From Zygnema cylindricum (taxonomy: Eukaryota; Streptophyta; Zygnematophyceae; Zygnematales; Zygnemataceae), in the NCBI GenBank assembly GCA_037447655.1, contig JBBHKE010002334.1:65001-99817 (forward strand): a stretch of 34,817 nucleotides of DNA, written 5' to 3'. Shown here in pieces: positions 23,080 through 33,394 of the stretch (position 1 is the stretch's first letter; each line of letters begins with the position of its first letter). Made by a program: the position numbers and the translations under genes. The notes beneath the pieces were generated by a model. That model did no database searches, was not told where the DNA came from, and saw nothing but the letters and a program-made list of their open reading frames with translations.

Positions 23080-23215
23080 TGCAAAGAGTACAATACTGAA
23101 CCTTGCGTTTTTCGGGCTCTGTGAACCTCCGAGCTCCGTTTCGCGCATTGTGAGAGATCCACGTCGCCCCCCCTTTGCTTTTCGATTAGCGACGCCGCGC
23201 ACCGCGAGGCGCATC
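23080..23215. repeat. Dispersed repeat, second copy of the 5396-5500 element
   Basis: Shares ctgaaccttgcgtttttcg and a downstream CG-rich patch with 5396-5500. It lies immediately upstream of the unit B homology start (23265), so it may mark a rearrangement breakpoint. Confidence 0.55.
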
Positions 23216-23649
23216 GCCAACTGCGAACGCAACGCTACACTGTGAAAATCAAAACCGTTTCCAGAACTCCGTCCGTCAGTTCCAATTTTTAGTTGAAAGT
23301 GAACGAGGCCGCTCACTTTCACATTTCACTCACTTTTGTATACAGTGACGTGACGTGACTGTTATTTTTTTTCCCCTTCTACTCACTCTTTGGTGCACCT
23401 TGATTCATGTCGGATATCCAGTGTTGGGCCAACGTAAGAAAGAAGGAAAACAACCATAACGAGTTTAGCGGCGAAGAAAAGATTCGATATGTAGTGGTAG
23501 GGAGTTGCTGAGGAATTTGCAGTACGTTCCGGAAGCAGGCTTCCGGGCCATCTTGGGAGATTTTTGCAGGGGAGTTTTTGACTGATTTTTTTGTTTTATT
23601 AAGGATTTTTTTCAAAATATACCCGCGGGGTAGCGGATTGGTTTTGAAT

Positions 23650-25964
23650 ATGTCTTCTGGTGAGTTTTCGAGGATTTAAGGTTTAGATATCTCTGTATGT
23701 TTTTCGCATGTGATATATGTAAAATCCTCCATGATGCATGATGATCTCATGTGGAGATTTTTTGTTTATTGCTCTGAGTCCTGCGATTTGACCAGTTTAT
23801 GTTTTGTTTTTTCTGAACCAGGGATAAACATTCAGGAAACACTGACCAACCATTCTTAATTTTTTTCTTTTGATATGACTCCAGTAAATAATCTGCTATC
23901 TTGGAAATCTGAGCAAGGGTGCCTGTTGATACTTCTTGGACTCGTCAGGAATTACGTTTCATTTGAATTATGTTTTATTCGGTCATCATAATGTGTCTTC
24001 AGATCTTTCTCTCTGAATAGCGAATGATGTTTCTATGCATCTCATCGTCAAAAAAGTTCTCGATCGTTTTTTGCAAACTTTCTTAGTCTTCTACTGGTTT
24101 AAGTTGCTGTTATATGGTAGTAGTTTGGTTCTGCAGGGAAGCGAACATGTGTTTTGTTGTGACAATGGAATTTTGGAAAACGGTTTAATCTGCTACAAGT
24201 ATATCAGTCAAAAACTGTTTGCTTTTATATGACATCAAATCCCCGACCTTATGGCCCCTCCCATGAGGCCAGAGCAGACCTCATTTCACTTCGCATATGC
24301 GGTTTTTCTTTGAAAATTTTGTTAGAGGCGTTATTTATTGAGATGACTCTGTACTTTGGAGTTGGAGCTTGCAACATCATTACTATCGATGTTACCTTTT
24401 CTGTGTATTTGCGGATATGCGCTCCATTTCTTGATGCACTTTCAACTCTTTTTTGACTTAATGCTGAAAGTCAAACAAGTGCTGACTTGTCCTATTACAC
24501 ACAGTTAGGGAAAATTTTGACATCCGTAGTTCTAGCTGAATATGGGATCAACATTTTCTACTTTCAAAGTTTTGTTTGGAATGAGAGAGAGAATTTTGGA
24601 ATGAAACCTCTTCCAGCAAGAACGTTGGATTAGATTAAGAATTTCGGTAAACGTTCTCTCACCAGAAGAAAATTGGAATTGAACCAGTGATAGAAATCTG
24701 TTAGATGCTCCCTCACCAGAGCTCTGAGCCATAGGGAATTTCTGTCCTTTTGCTTTCTTTTTGTCAGCTTCCTTACATGTAAGCAGGTATTAGGTTATAA
24801 GATTAGAAATTTGTATTCTCAACGTTCCAGGAGATTCACCAAAGGCAACCAACTCTGTATATCTGGGATCCTGCTATTCTCCCACTTTTAATGCCCCGCA
24901 AAATTATTAGAAGTTAAGCCTGTCCATTTGCAATCATATGAGTAATAAGGGCTTTAGTAACTCGTTATCCAAGTGACTTTCAGAACAAACGTTTCTGCTT
25001 GAGAGTTGCTACACCTTTGTTATGTGACTTCTTTACATTTTATAGAATATTAGACAAATATAAATTCCGCTTGTGTGCTTCGTTTTTTTTTAGCCTTGAA
25101 GTGACCCTTGTGTACTTTGTGGTTCTCCATCAGCTGAAATGAGTAGGTAGAGTCTAACCAGTTGTTGAATTTCGCTGTGTCAAATTTTGTTAGCAATATC
25201 TTGGTAAATGCATTTGGTTGAAGAATGATGTTCCCGAGTATGGTCGCATATTGTGGAAACACAAAATATCTTTCAGTGTAAATACGTGTTCAGTGACAAT
25301 TGGCAGGTTTCTTTATAGCAGTTTAAAGGCTAAACAGCAGTGGTGAATGATGTTCTTGTGTCTGGGCTGGCATGTAATATCACTTGTTCCACAGGTTCTT
25401 AAGATGTTGTTTCTCATTTGTTTTTTCATTTTGTTTTTGGGAAAATGGTGCAGGGGGGCGAAGGGAGTTGCGCCTTATTCGAATCTCTCGTAGAAGCGGT
25501 ACACCCGCGGCAGAGACTGCGAATAGGGAAGCTTCACAAACTCCTCAGAGGCGATCGGCAAATGCAGATCAGATGATTGTCGATGATTTGATGGATAACA
25601 TTAACTTGGACGATATCCGTCGAATGATGACGTTGTAAGCTACTTCTTATTTATGATTCATCATTCATGCCGATGTAGACATTGTTGTAAACTCTTCTCC
25701 CTTCATATGTTTGCTGGAGTTAGTGTTCTTTTAGGGGTTGAGTCGCAGATTCGTGGGCTCTGCCTATGTCAATGAGGTTCAGGACTTAATTTGAGTTACG
25801 CATGATTTGTGGAAAGAAGAGCCAATTTATGTAAGGTTATTTTGTTGAAAACACAACTAAGTGCATCTCTACTCTGTTGTTGAAGTACCAATGTTTGGTT
25901 TACAACAATGTGAGCTTGACATTTAGGTCTTTTTGCTGTGTTTATCGTTTTCCCTCCCTCCCCC

Positions 25965-26057
<93 letters not shown>

Positions 26058-29000
26058 GTGTTCAGTGGTGGCCCTCCACCGACACCTGCAGAAGTGAGCC
26101 CGTCTCAAGTCAGTCCGTCACATCCAACTCAGCAAGGAAGTCGTGGTAATTTTTTTACAACCCTGTCCATATGATAGTTTTTTTCGTTTAATGAGTCTGT
26201 AGCCAAGGATAGAAGTACTTGAAAGAAAACTCACGATCGTCTGACTCTTGTTGTCTCTTGTTTGTTTTAAGCATTAGCCAGACAGTATTTTTGAAAAGTC
26301 TTTTTGCCCTTTTTTGCCAAGTAGCAAAAGGACGTCTCTACACTCAGAAAATGCAGGCAGGGGACGAAGCTGGTTTTCTAGCTTGCAGATATTAAGAAGA
26401 CGTGGTCGCAACCGTCGGCCGTCGCCAAGTCCCCCCCCACATTCCCATGACCCCCTTCATCTTACACCTTATGCTATTGGAGATGATGACGGAGATGAGA
26501 CAAGCTCTGTATCTCGAGATGGGTCTTTTGGACCACAGTCTGCAGAAAGAGAGAATATAAGTCCACCTTTTTTTCGATCACATTTACCACGAAGAACTAT
26601 ACACCATTTGGCAGGTATATGGAAATTTTATCTTGTGCTTATCTTGCACTTTTTGTTTGGTTCTTCCTTTGTTTTAGAAACATTCTGCATTATAAGTTTT
26701 TTCACTGAACCAGCAGATTGTCTGATGGATTTACTGGCTCGGACACCAAATGTTGCATTTGCAGTAGCGGTGACATAGAGACATGCATCTGAGCATCATG
26801 CTCAAATGTCTTGCCAACATATTGCTATTACATCTGGTTGGTTTACCAATGGACTGTTCAAGAGTTCATATTGCAACTAGGGTAGCATTATCATTAGTGC
26901 TGTTCACAGTAAGGAACGGCAGTATAAGATGCCAATTTTCTTTTGGTGTCTTTAACGGTGTGTTACTGTAGAACTCAATTGAATGTGCAGTAGTTGTAGT
27001 CAATTCTTTCCCCTTCCCCTCACATAAGGTGCTTTTCTTTTCTCAGGCCCTTAAGGATCCTATCTTACAGTACAGCATATGGCAGAAGTAGAATTCCTTA
27101 TATTTTGGAGCTTTTTATTCAATTATGCGACTTTTTTTTCAAGTCTAGTGTAAGAGAAGTGTTGGTTTCTTTGCGGTTTAAATCTACTTGGGACCAGTAT
27201 ATAGACTCAGTCTCCAGATTGAATTCTAGTTCATGTTATAACAGAAGAAACTCAAGGTCTTTCCTGTGTAGTGACAAATAGAGGTTATCAAGCAGATATA
27301 CTGGGTGAACCTCATGTACTCCTCTTGTCTGCTTTTTCTGGCTCCACAGAGACCGCGGAGGATGGATTTTGGGTTCTTGACGACATTTGGATGGATATGG
27401 ATGTTGGTCATGCTCCACGAGGAATTTTAGGTATGGAGACGTAAATAAAGCATCCACTGGCAGGTCTTGATATGATTGATTGAGAAGATGGCTTTTATAT
27501 TCTACAATAATTCTCAGATATAATAAAATTACTGCTTATCTCGCTTAACTCATTGTAATTGTATTTTATAATAGTCAATTTGGTTGTAATAGTCAGTCTG
27601 GTTGTAGTTCTCCTTCTGTACGATAAACTTACTGCTTATCTCAATTTTGGTACTAGTGTTAAAGATTTCCCTTTGGCCCTTCAGGTTGTTTTCTCATTGT
27701 ACAATTGCCAAGCTGTTAAACGTGCTACTTGAAAGCTCCCGGTCTTTTCTTTTGATCTTGATATTGCGATGATATATTTGACATCTGCATCCAATAAACA
27801 GCTTTAAGGGATGAAGAAATATTCGAGGCTAGGATGAAAAAGGAAAGAATAAACAGTTTTCAGTTACATAGGTGGCATTCTTAAAATCTTGTGGGTGTTA
27901 CACGTTTTGTTTGTGCATGTGACTAAAAAAATTGCCTCATCCCTAGCAACAAATGTTGTTCGTTTTTCAGGTGCCTTGCAAGGTAGAATGCGCCAGCAAC
28001 GCCTCTGGCTGTCCGAGGATGAAGATAGATGGACATATGAGGAGCTGTTGGAGCTTGACGCGGACAATGTTCGAAGGTAAAAGAGTTTTTTCATCTTCAT
28101 AAGTGCTCATAGCATAAATTGATGAGTGGGTATGGAGTAAATTGAGTTTGTCTGTTGGAACACTGGTGTTGGGGAGATGATAACTGAATCGTTCGCTGTG
28201 CAAATTTGCTTACAGTTGCTATTGGTTTCTTATGCAAACGTAGCAGCTCCTATGAACATGTTCAAGTCTGATTTGTGTCAAAACTGAACATTTAATAATA
28301 AGCATCACCAGACTGTTTATCAACGGAGTTGATTTGTAATTACTGTCTTGGTAGTTTACTGTCCATTTCAAAAAATGCGCGACAGGGACCCGTCTTTCTG
28401 AAGTGAATTCATTTAGGTCAAAATATTAACTATGGATAGACTTGTCCTTCTCAAGCCTCAAATAAGTTTTGGCGATTTTTTTTTTTTTTCACTTTCTGGA
28501 GTGGGCGTCCTTATTTTTCTTCTTCGGTGTTATTCTGCCTTATCAGAGGACTTAAGCAGAAAGAATTTAATAAACTGGAACGGACTCAACAACGTTGTTC
28601 AGATGCCAAGCTAGATTGTCAGGTAGGCCCTCAGCTGGACCTTTCATGAGATTTAGTATTTTTGATGGTTGCTTACTTAATCATGTACCTCTCTTGTACC
28701 TTCTGTGTAAAGCTCTGCTCTTTGCGAAATTTGTTTCATGGAGCCCTAATTCCACCTTCCAGATCATATCCTAAAATGCACCAACCAAGGGAAGACCAGG
28801 TAGATTAGCTCATTTTTTTCTTAGGTTTCTTTGTCTGGATGGGTTAAATAAGTGTTGCAAGTTGTTGATACGTTTTCAATGTTTCTTGTGGGAAGCACCT
28901 GTTCCAGTTCATCATATTGTGGAGTTCTCACGAATGGATTTTTTTTTTTTTTGATTTTGTGGTAGATATGTATGTCAGAAACGTGTACGGGCGATGAAAT

Positions 29001-29700
29001 TGCTAAACTACCTTGCAGCCATTCCTACCAGTAAGTCTTTAAACTCCATCTAATGAGTTAGAATATAGTACATGTATCCTTTTTCATAAAAACCTTGATC
29101 GTTTTAAGCGCATGGGTTATTCGACTGGATATATTGATAGGAAAAACCTAATGAGTTGGTGGACATTCAGTGGCTCTTTATGAAATTTGGTCCTGGAGTG
29201 CAGTCTTTCACTTCACTAGTAAAATGGGCAGAGAAGGTATTAACAGTGTCTTTGTTTGTTGCACTTCTCTTCTTATTGTGTCAGCTTTCCAGGTTCATGT
29301 TTTAATAACTTGGCTGTCAAGTAGGGAGATATAGACTAGCATTTAGTTGTATTTATTTGGTTTTCAGTTCCTTTGAAGTCTCGAATGTTTGTTATTGTGG
29401 GGGACCATGAAATCTTCAACGTCTGACTCAAATTTGTACGGTAAAGGTTCATAATAGTTTTGTGTTTTGTAGGAAAACTATGAGAAGGTAGTAGACCAGG
29501 AAATGTTTTGTGCGCATATAAAGGCAGCTACGAGAAGAAATGTCAGGTAACTTTTCTATTACCCTTTTGTTAGATGGTAAATGGTATGGTGATATATGAT
29601 GATATCTCCCGTTTGTTGAAAATGCAGTGAGGCGTGCATAACTCCATGGTTACGCTCACATCGCACATGTCCCGTGTGCCGTTACGAGTTTCCTGGATAG
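23650..29700 (+). CDS. RING-H2 E3 ubiquitin ligase, copy B (9 exons, 312 aa)
   Basis: Exons: 23650-23659, 25454-25634, 26066-26145, 26348-26614, 27350-27430, 27971-28076, 28547-28622, 28966-29030 and 29628-29700. Exon lengths equal those of copy A, all introns are GT-AG and the total is 939 nt. The RING-H2 ligands are identical (C266, C269, C284, H286, H289, C292, C303, C306). Against copy A I see two replacements, S27N in the basic N-terminal part and P155S in the Ser/Pro-rich linker. There are about six synonymous changes (exons 4, 5, 6 and 9), which suggests the protein is still under constraint. The tandem TGACG motif at 23346-23355 lies in the shared 5' flank, while sequence upstream of 23265 differs from copy A. 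A candidate extra exon lies at 29473-29546 in the last intron. Same caveat on the 10-nt first coding exon. Confidence 0.9.
23660..25453 (+). other. Intron 1 of RING-H2 copy B (1.8 kb)
   Basis: GT-AG intron equivalent to 12391-14200. The stretch 24113-24999 is identical to 12851-13737 without a substitution or indel as read, while both sides of it diverge by about 2%. Short frames inside it (24229-24456 plus; 24532-24732 minus) are not called as genes. Confidence 0.8.
25969..26054 (+). repeat. CT microsatellite in intron 2 of copy B (43 units)
   Basis: An uninterrupted run of 43 CT units ends 11 bases before the exon 3 acceptor AG (26064-26065) and forms its polypyrimidine tract. It is preceded by a C/T-rich stretch that differs from copy A (tgtttatcgttttccctccc in place of gttgcctcc), so the left edge of the tract was also rearranged. 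Confidence 0.95.
29473..29546 (+). other. Candidate alternative (poison) exon between exons 8 and 9 of copy B
   Basis: Within the exon 8-9 intron, tttgtag precedes 29473 and cag|gtaact follows 29546, bounding a 74-nt segment with splice-like ends. Inclusion would shift frame and meet a TAG within about six codons, cutting the protein before the last RING ligands. In copy A the matching place has lost ~21 bp around the acceptor. This is predicted from sequence only. Confidence 0.25.
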
Positions 29701-31406
29701 TTTTCACCATTTAGATGTGAAAAATCCCGTATTGTGAATGTATTGTGAATAAGACAATATTAGTTTTGAAGTTTATTATCTTCAAATAGGGGCAATGCAT
29801 ATATAGTATGCTTCCACCTCCTGTACACATTAAAAGATTAGAAACTAAAAGGAGTCACCATTTGATCACGACCTGGCGACATTATGGGAGAGCTGTTTTT
29901 CGTTCGTGGTATTCTGCCCAGGGAGACCATCTTTTTCGAGAGTTGGAGAATTTCAAGATTTTGCTTCTCTCTGATTGAGACTGGCTCTTCCGGAGAAAGA
30001 TGGTATTGGTTTAAAAAGTACCGGCAGGAATGAATATGTATGCAATTGTATGAAAGTTTATCCTTCCTTGAGGTTAGTAACATTTCTCTCTTTTATGAGC
30101 TTAAACTCGTGAATGTGCTTAAATAGCTTCCCACCTCTAAATATTGATGGATTTCCCTGGGCAGTATTCAAAGCTTCTTTAGCATGATAGTGGCAATTTT
30201 TTTTTTTTTTTTTCCTAAGCCAGGAAATGTAGGATGCTACGAAAGGCACATTGCATCTTGACTGTACTGAAGGGGAAGAAAGATGTAATGATGCGTTGGA
30301 TTTAGGGTTTTGGCTGAGGAATCGGGGGCAAGTAAGTGGAGGTTTGTTACGCCGCACAATTCAAACTAATGTTTGGCGTAATAGTACAAACGCTAATATC
30401 TGATAGATTCTTTTTTCGGAATCTTTGCAGAGAGACAATAATTAGCTATTGTTGTTTATCAGGTTTTGGTTTTGTACTGCCTTCTAGACGCTAAAGTTAG
30501 TTCTGGTCAGTTAGTCTGCCGTTCAGAAGCTAGTCTTACCATTCAAATGTGTCTGCAAAACCTGTGTCAGCTATTTTGGAAGTAGCACTGCCGATGTATT
30601 TGACTGAAGCTTAAATTGAAATCGGAATATGGTAATCGACAATCACTGAATTGTTTTTCAAAGAACAGTGTCTGGTTCGCTTATGTGGCAGGAAATAGTA
30701 TTAACTCATGAGTCTTGAAACGATGCAAACTGACCTGGCCGTTTACCAATGTTCTTTGGGAAAAAGTAATCAAACTCAAAATCTGCAGAATCCTGTCCAT
30801 TTCTTCAGCTAGAAATAGCTTCACATGCACAACATATGGTTCCTAAATTCTGGCGCTGTTAGGTTATTATTGCCTGATTTGGCGGGCAAATGCAATACTT
30901 ATCAATTACGACTTTTTGTCAAATGTTGTTTGGCTTTTAGCTTATAATTCAGCTGCTTTACTTGGACCTTTAATAGGTTACTCTACTAGCAGGTAATTGA
31001 AGTCTTTTGTGAGTTATCAAGATGACATCGACTGTAGTTCGTTAAAGTTTGTGAAATGAGAAAGGATCAGAGTTACCAGAATGAAAGGCGTCTTGCCTTT
31101 GAAAATATGTTGTCGTAAGCATTTTGCAGTTGGATTGTAACACGTATGAGAGGCTTCACAATATGAGTCACTATTCTTTTTATATGGCAATAAGTCGAAC
31201 ACCATTTGGTATGCCGCAGCACATCATGTCAGAGTAATAAAGAGCTGCCAAATGTCAAAGACACACTAACTGCTGGAGAAGATTTTAGTTTTGCTATAAG
31301 TAGGGCTTCAGCCTGTTCAGCTCCCAAATGAGGTATTCAGTTGTCACCGTCAACATCAGAATCCTACAGCCACGAACTGTACAGTCATTGTTAATGACCG
31401 TGAAAT
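29701..31406 (+). other. 3' flank of RING-H2 copy B inside the duplication
   Basis: Counterpart of 18378-20064. It holds the presumed 3' UTR and minus-strand frames (81 codons at 29838-30083; 99 codons at 30058-30357; 62 codons at 31017-31205). Two of these are broken by stops in copy A. No domain was recognised and no gene is called. Confidence 0.45.
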
Positions 31407-31626
31407 AAAACTGTAATGGCCGACTTTATTAAAAAGCGCGATGGTAAACCATCTGAGTCCATAAGAACAAAAAGAAGTAGCATTGCTAACACTGAAAAAC
31501 CACGTAACAAAGGAATAAACAAAAGGGAAAATCAAGGCAAAAACTAAGAAAATACGAAAGAATGGCAAGGAAGTCTAAAACACCCAAAAAAACCAAATCC
31601 AACAAACAAAACATCAAAGGAAAAAG

Positions 31627-32427
31627 CTAACACATAGCAAAAAAATCCCCCAACATAACTAAAAATTTACGGAAAGCAACCACGTAAGTCCCCGAATCTC
31701 GGAGGAGCACGAGGAGAAAGTTCCGGAACACGCCGTCGATCCATAACGGCAATAGACGATCAAAGTAATATAGAGGCCAACACCCGTTGTAGGGCCACGG
31801 AAAAACGTTGACGATAAAAAGAAGTAAGGACTGAAACAAGAGAGCTCCCTGGTCCTCGCCTCTCGAACGAGCGTCAACCACAAGTACGGAAAAACTCGTC
31901 CAAAGCAACACCCAAGCAACCAAATATCTCGACCGCCATCGGAATGAAGCCATCCATTGCGTCGCGATGGGCATAATCACGCTCTTTCCTTTTAGCTGCG
32001 TCACAGGCAACCACTCCCATATGCCGAGCCTCTTGGTTGACGACTATAGTTGAGGTAGGGTTCGTCAAAACAATGTCACCAAATGTACGACGCGCACCAT
32101 CAAGTAATACAAGATCGATCCGCGGGAAGGAATAATGTGAGAGACCTCGCGACGAACAGAAAATCCCCCCTCAGAAGCGATGGTAGCGATGGTGTCTCGA
32201 ATCGTGTCGTGCGCATGAATCAACTCGCCCCCGTGGGAGCAACGAAGCAAATGGACCCCATAGGGCTCGAGAACGTGGCCGCAGGAGCAAGCAAGTGAGC
32301 CAAGCAAAGGTGGGTGAGGGAGGCCAAGCCGGAATCTAAGGACCGTGGTGAACTGAGCCGGGTGAAACGAAGAGTGGATAGGATAGGGACGGCCAATAGC
32401 CAAGCTCCAGAGCCAGGTTCGCCACAA
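31627..32427 (-). pseudogene. C-terminal Cys/His and endonuclease-like region of the retroelement
   Basis: One frame (32427 to ~32125) contains FRLGLPHPP, CSCG, HLLRC and HDTIRDTIA. A shift of frame near 32115 continues as DLVLLDGARRTFGDIVL, the D...D-x-V spacing of PD-(D/E)XK nucleases, and then DGFIPMAVEIFGCLG (~31930). A further shift near 31872, and another giving FYRQRFSVALQRVLASILL (~31770-31826), complete the family-like tail. Several frameshifts make it nonfunctional. Confidence 0.7.
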
Positions 32428-32699
32428 GACAGAAAACGGGCACGCGAAGAATTGGAAGGAAGTGCCTGAAGAAGCTCAGATTAAATAGCAGCGACAACCC
32501 GATCAGAAATGGATTCTTGAACACGTGCAACTGATGTCGTAACGAGAGTAGAAAAAATTGGCATGTCTTCGATAGCAGCCGAATTAAGAGAACGTGATGC
32601 ATCCAAAAGGGACCGCTGGAAGGCGAGCTCACCATCCGAAACACGAGAACCACGGCCGCAAGAATAGGAGTGTCCCCAGCCACAAAACGAGAGACGATA

Positions 32700-33394
32700 G
32701 TGGAAGCAACAAAGCACCAACTTCCCGAATAGGCGGCTGGAGCAACACGCGCTGTCGTGAGTAAACCCAAACCGTCGGGCGAGACTAAAAGAGAGGCTTG
32801 GATGCGTGTCGCGGGCCCAAATTCGCGATCAAAAGCTCCACCGCCCAACAAAGTGTGGAGGACATCCATAAGACGTTCATCGAATGCGGAAAGTGAGGAC
32901 ACAAAGAATGGGGTGGGAGGGGAAGTGCGAGTAAGGTAGGAGGGCAGGGCCGGGAAACAACATGTCAAAAGAGCAAAGGCCACTTGGGGATCAAAAAGGT
33001 GAGGAAGGTCGTCCACGTGGGATAAATCTTTCTGAAGAGCAAAATCAAAGAATTTCGTGACGTATGGATCGGAACGAAGCGGGCAACCCAACACACGAAT
33101 GCCTTTGGTAAGAGGAGTCTGAAAACCAAGAGGGGTAGTGAAAGGAGGAGGAATAGGATGTGGGGACCAGACAACACACTTAGAGGGCTAGACCGAAAGA
33201 TTGAGTTCGGCTAAGCGAGCCTTGAAAAAGTTGTAGGCCGGTATAACTTGGTCCGAGGGACCAATAATGTGTGTGTCATCCGCAACTGAAGGGAAGAGGC
33301 AAGAAGGATAAGCAGCTGCAGAAGCTCGAAGGGCACGGTAATGGGCTAGGGTAAACAGAGGGCCCCTAAGAGGATCACTCTGGCGAGTGCCCTT
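32700..33394 (-). pseudogene. Reverse transcriptase fragment of the retroelement
   Basis: The frame opens at the truncated end (33394) inside RT motif B, passes the ADD active-site motif, and is cut by an in-frame TAG at 33188-33190 just before PSKCVVWSP. It then stays open from about 33187 to about 32750, covering the C-terminal palm/thumb. The finger domain and catalytic motif A are missing. The sequence after ~32750 shifts frame, so the long 252-codon frame at 32336-33094 is only partly the ancestral one. Confidence 0.75.

Larger units (their letters stand above)
23265..31406 (+). repeat. Segmental duplication, unit B (~8.14 kb)
   Basis: Direct copy of unit A containing the entire RING-H2 gene and flanks. 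Differences include an expanded CT tract in intron 2, a ~21-bp insertion between exons 8 and 9, an 18-bp insertion near 31195 (or deletions in A), and scattered substitutions. Homology ends at 31406, where a retroelement begins, so the original duplication may have been longer. Confidence 0.95.
31407..33394 (-). mobile_element. Degenerate, 5'-truncated non-LTR retroelement
   Basis: Read on the minus strand, the segment carries in collinear order an RT motif B-like RQSDPLRGPLF (33353-33392), the RT catalytic ADD (33275-33283, in FPSVADDTHI), and a thumb-like region with RVLGCPL (~33085). A Cys/His cluster (CSCG...H...C, ~32235-32292) and a PD-(D/E)XK-like tail (~31877-32110) follow. This order resembles the RT elements abundant in some plant and algal genomes, whose closest described parallels are R2/CRE-type elements with a C-terminal restriction-like endonuclease; the assignment is from memory. 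The coding part has a stop at 33188-33190 and several frameshifts, so it is dead. The 5' portion is missing. The 3' end at 31407 coincides with the break in unit B homology. Confidence 0.8.

Noticed and set aside
32336-33094. 252-codon minus-strand ORF as a functional gene
   Set aside because: Its first part is the RT thumb region of a dead element. The rest is out of frame relative to the family pattern, and upstream RT sequence has an in-frame stop.
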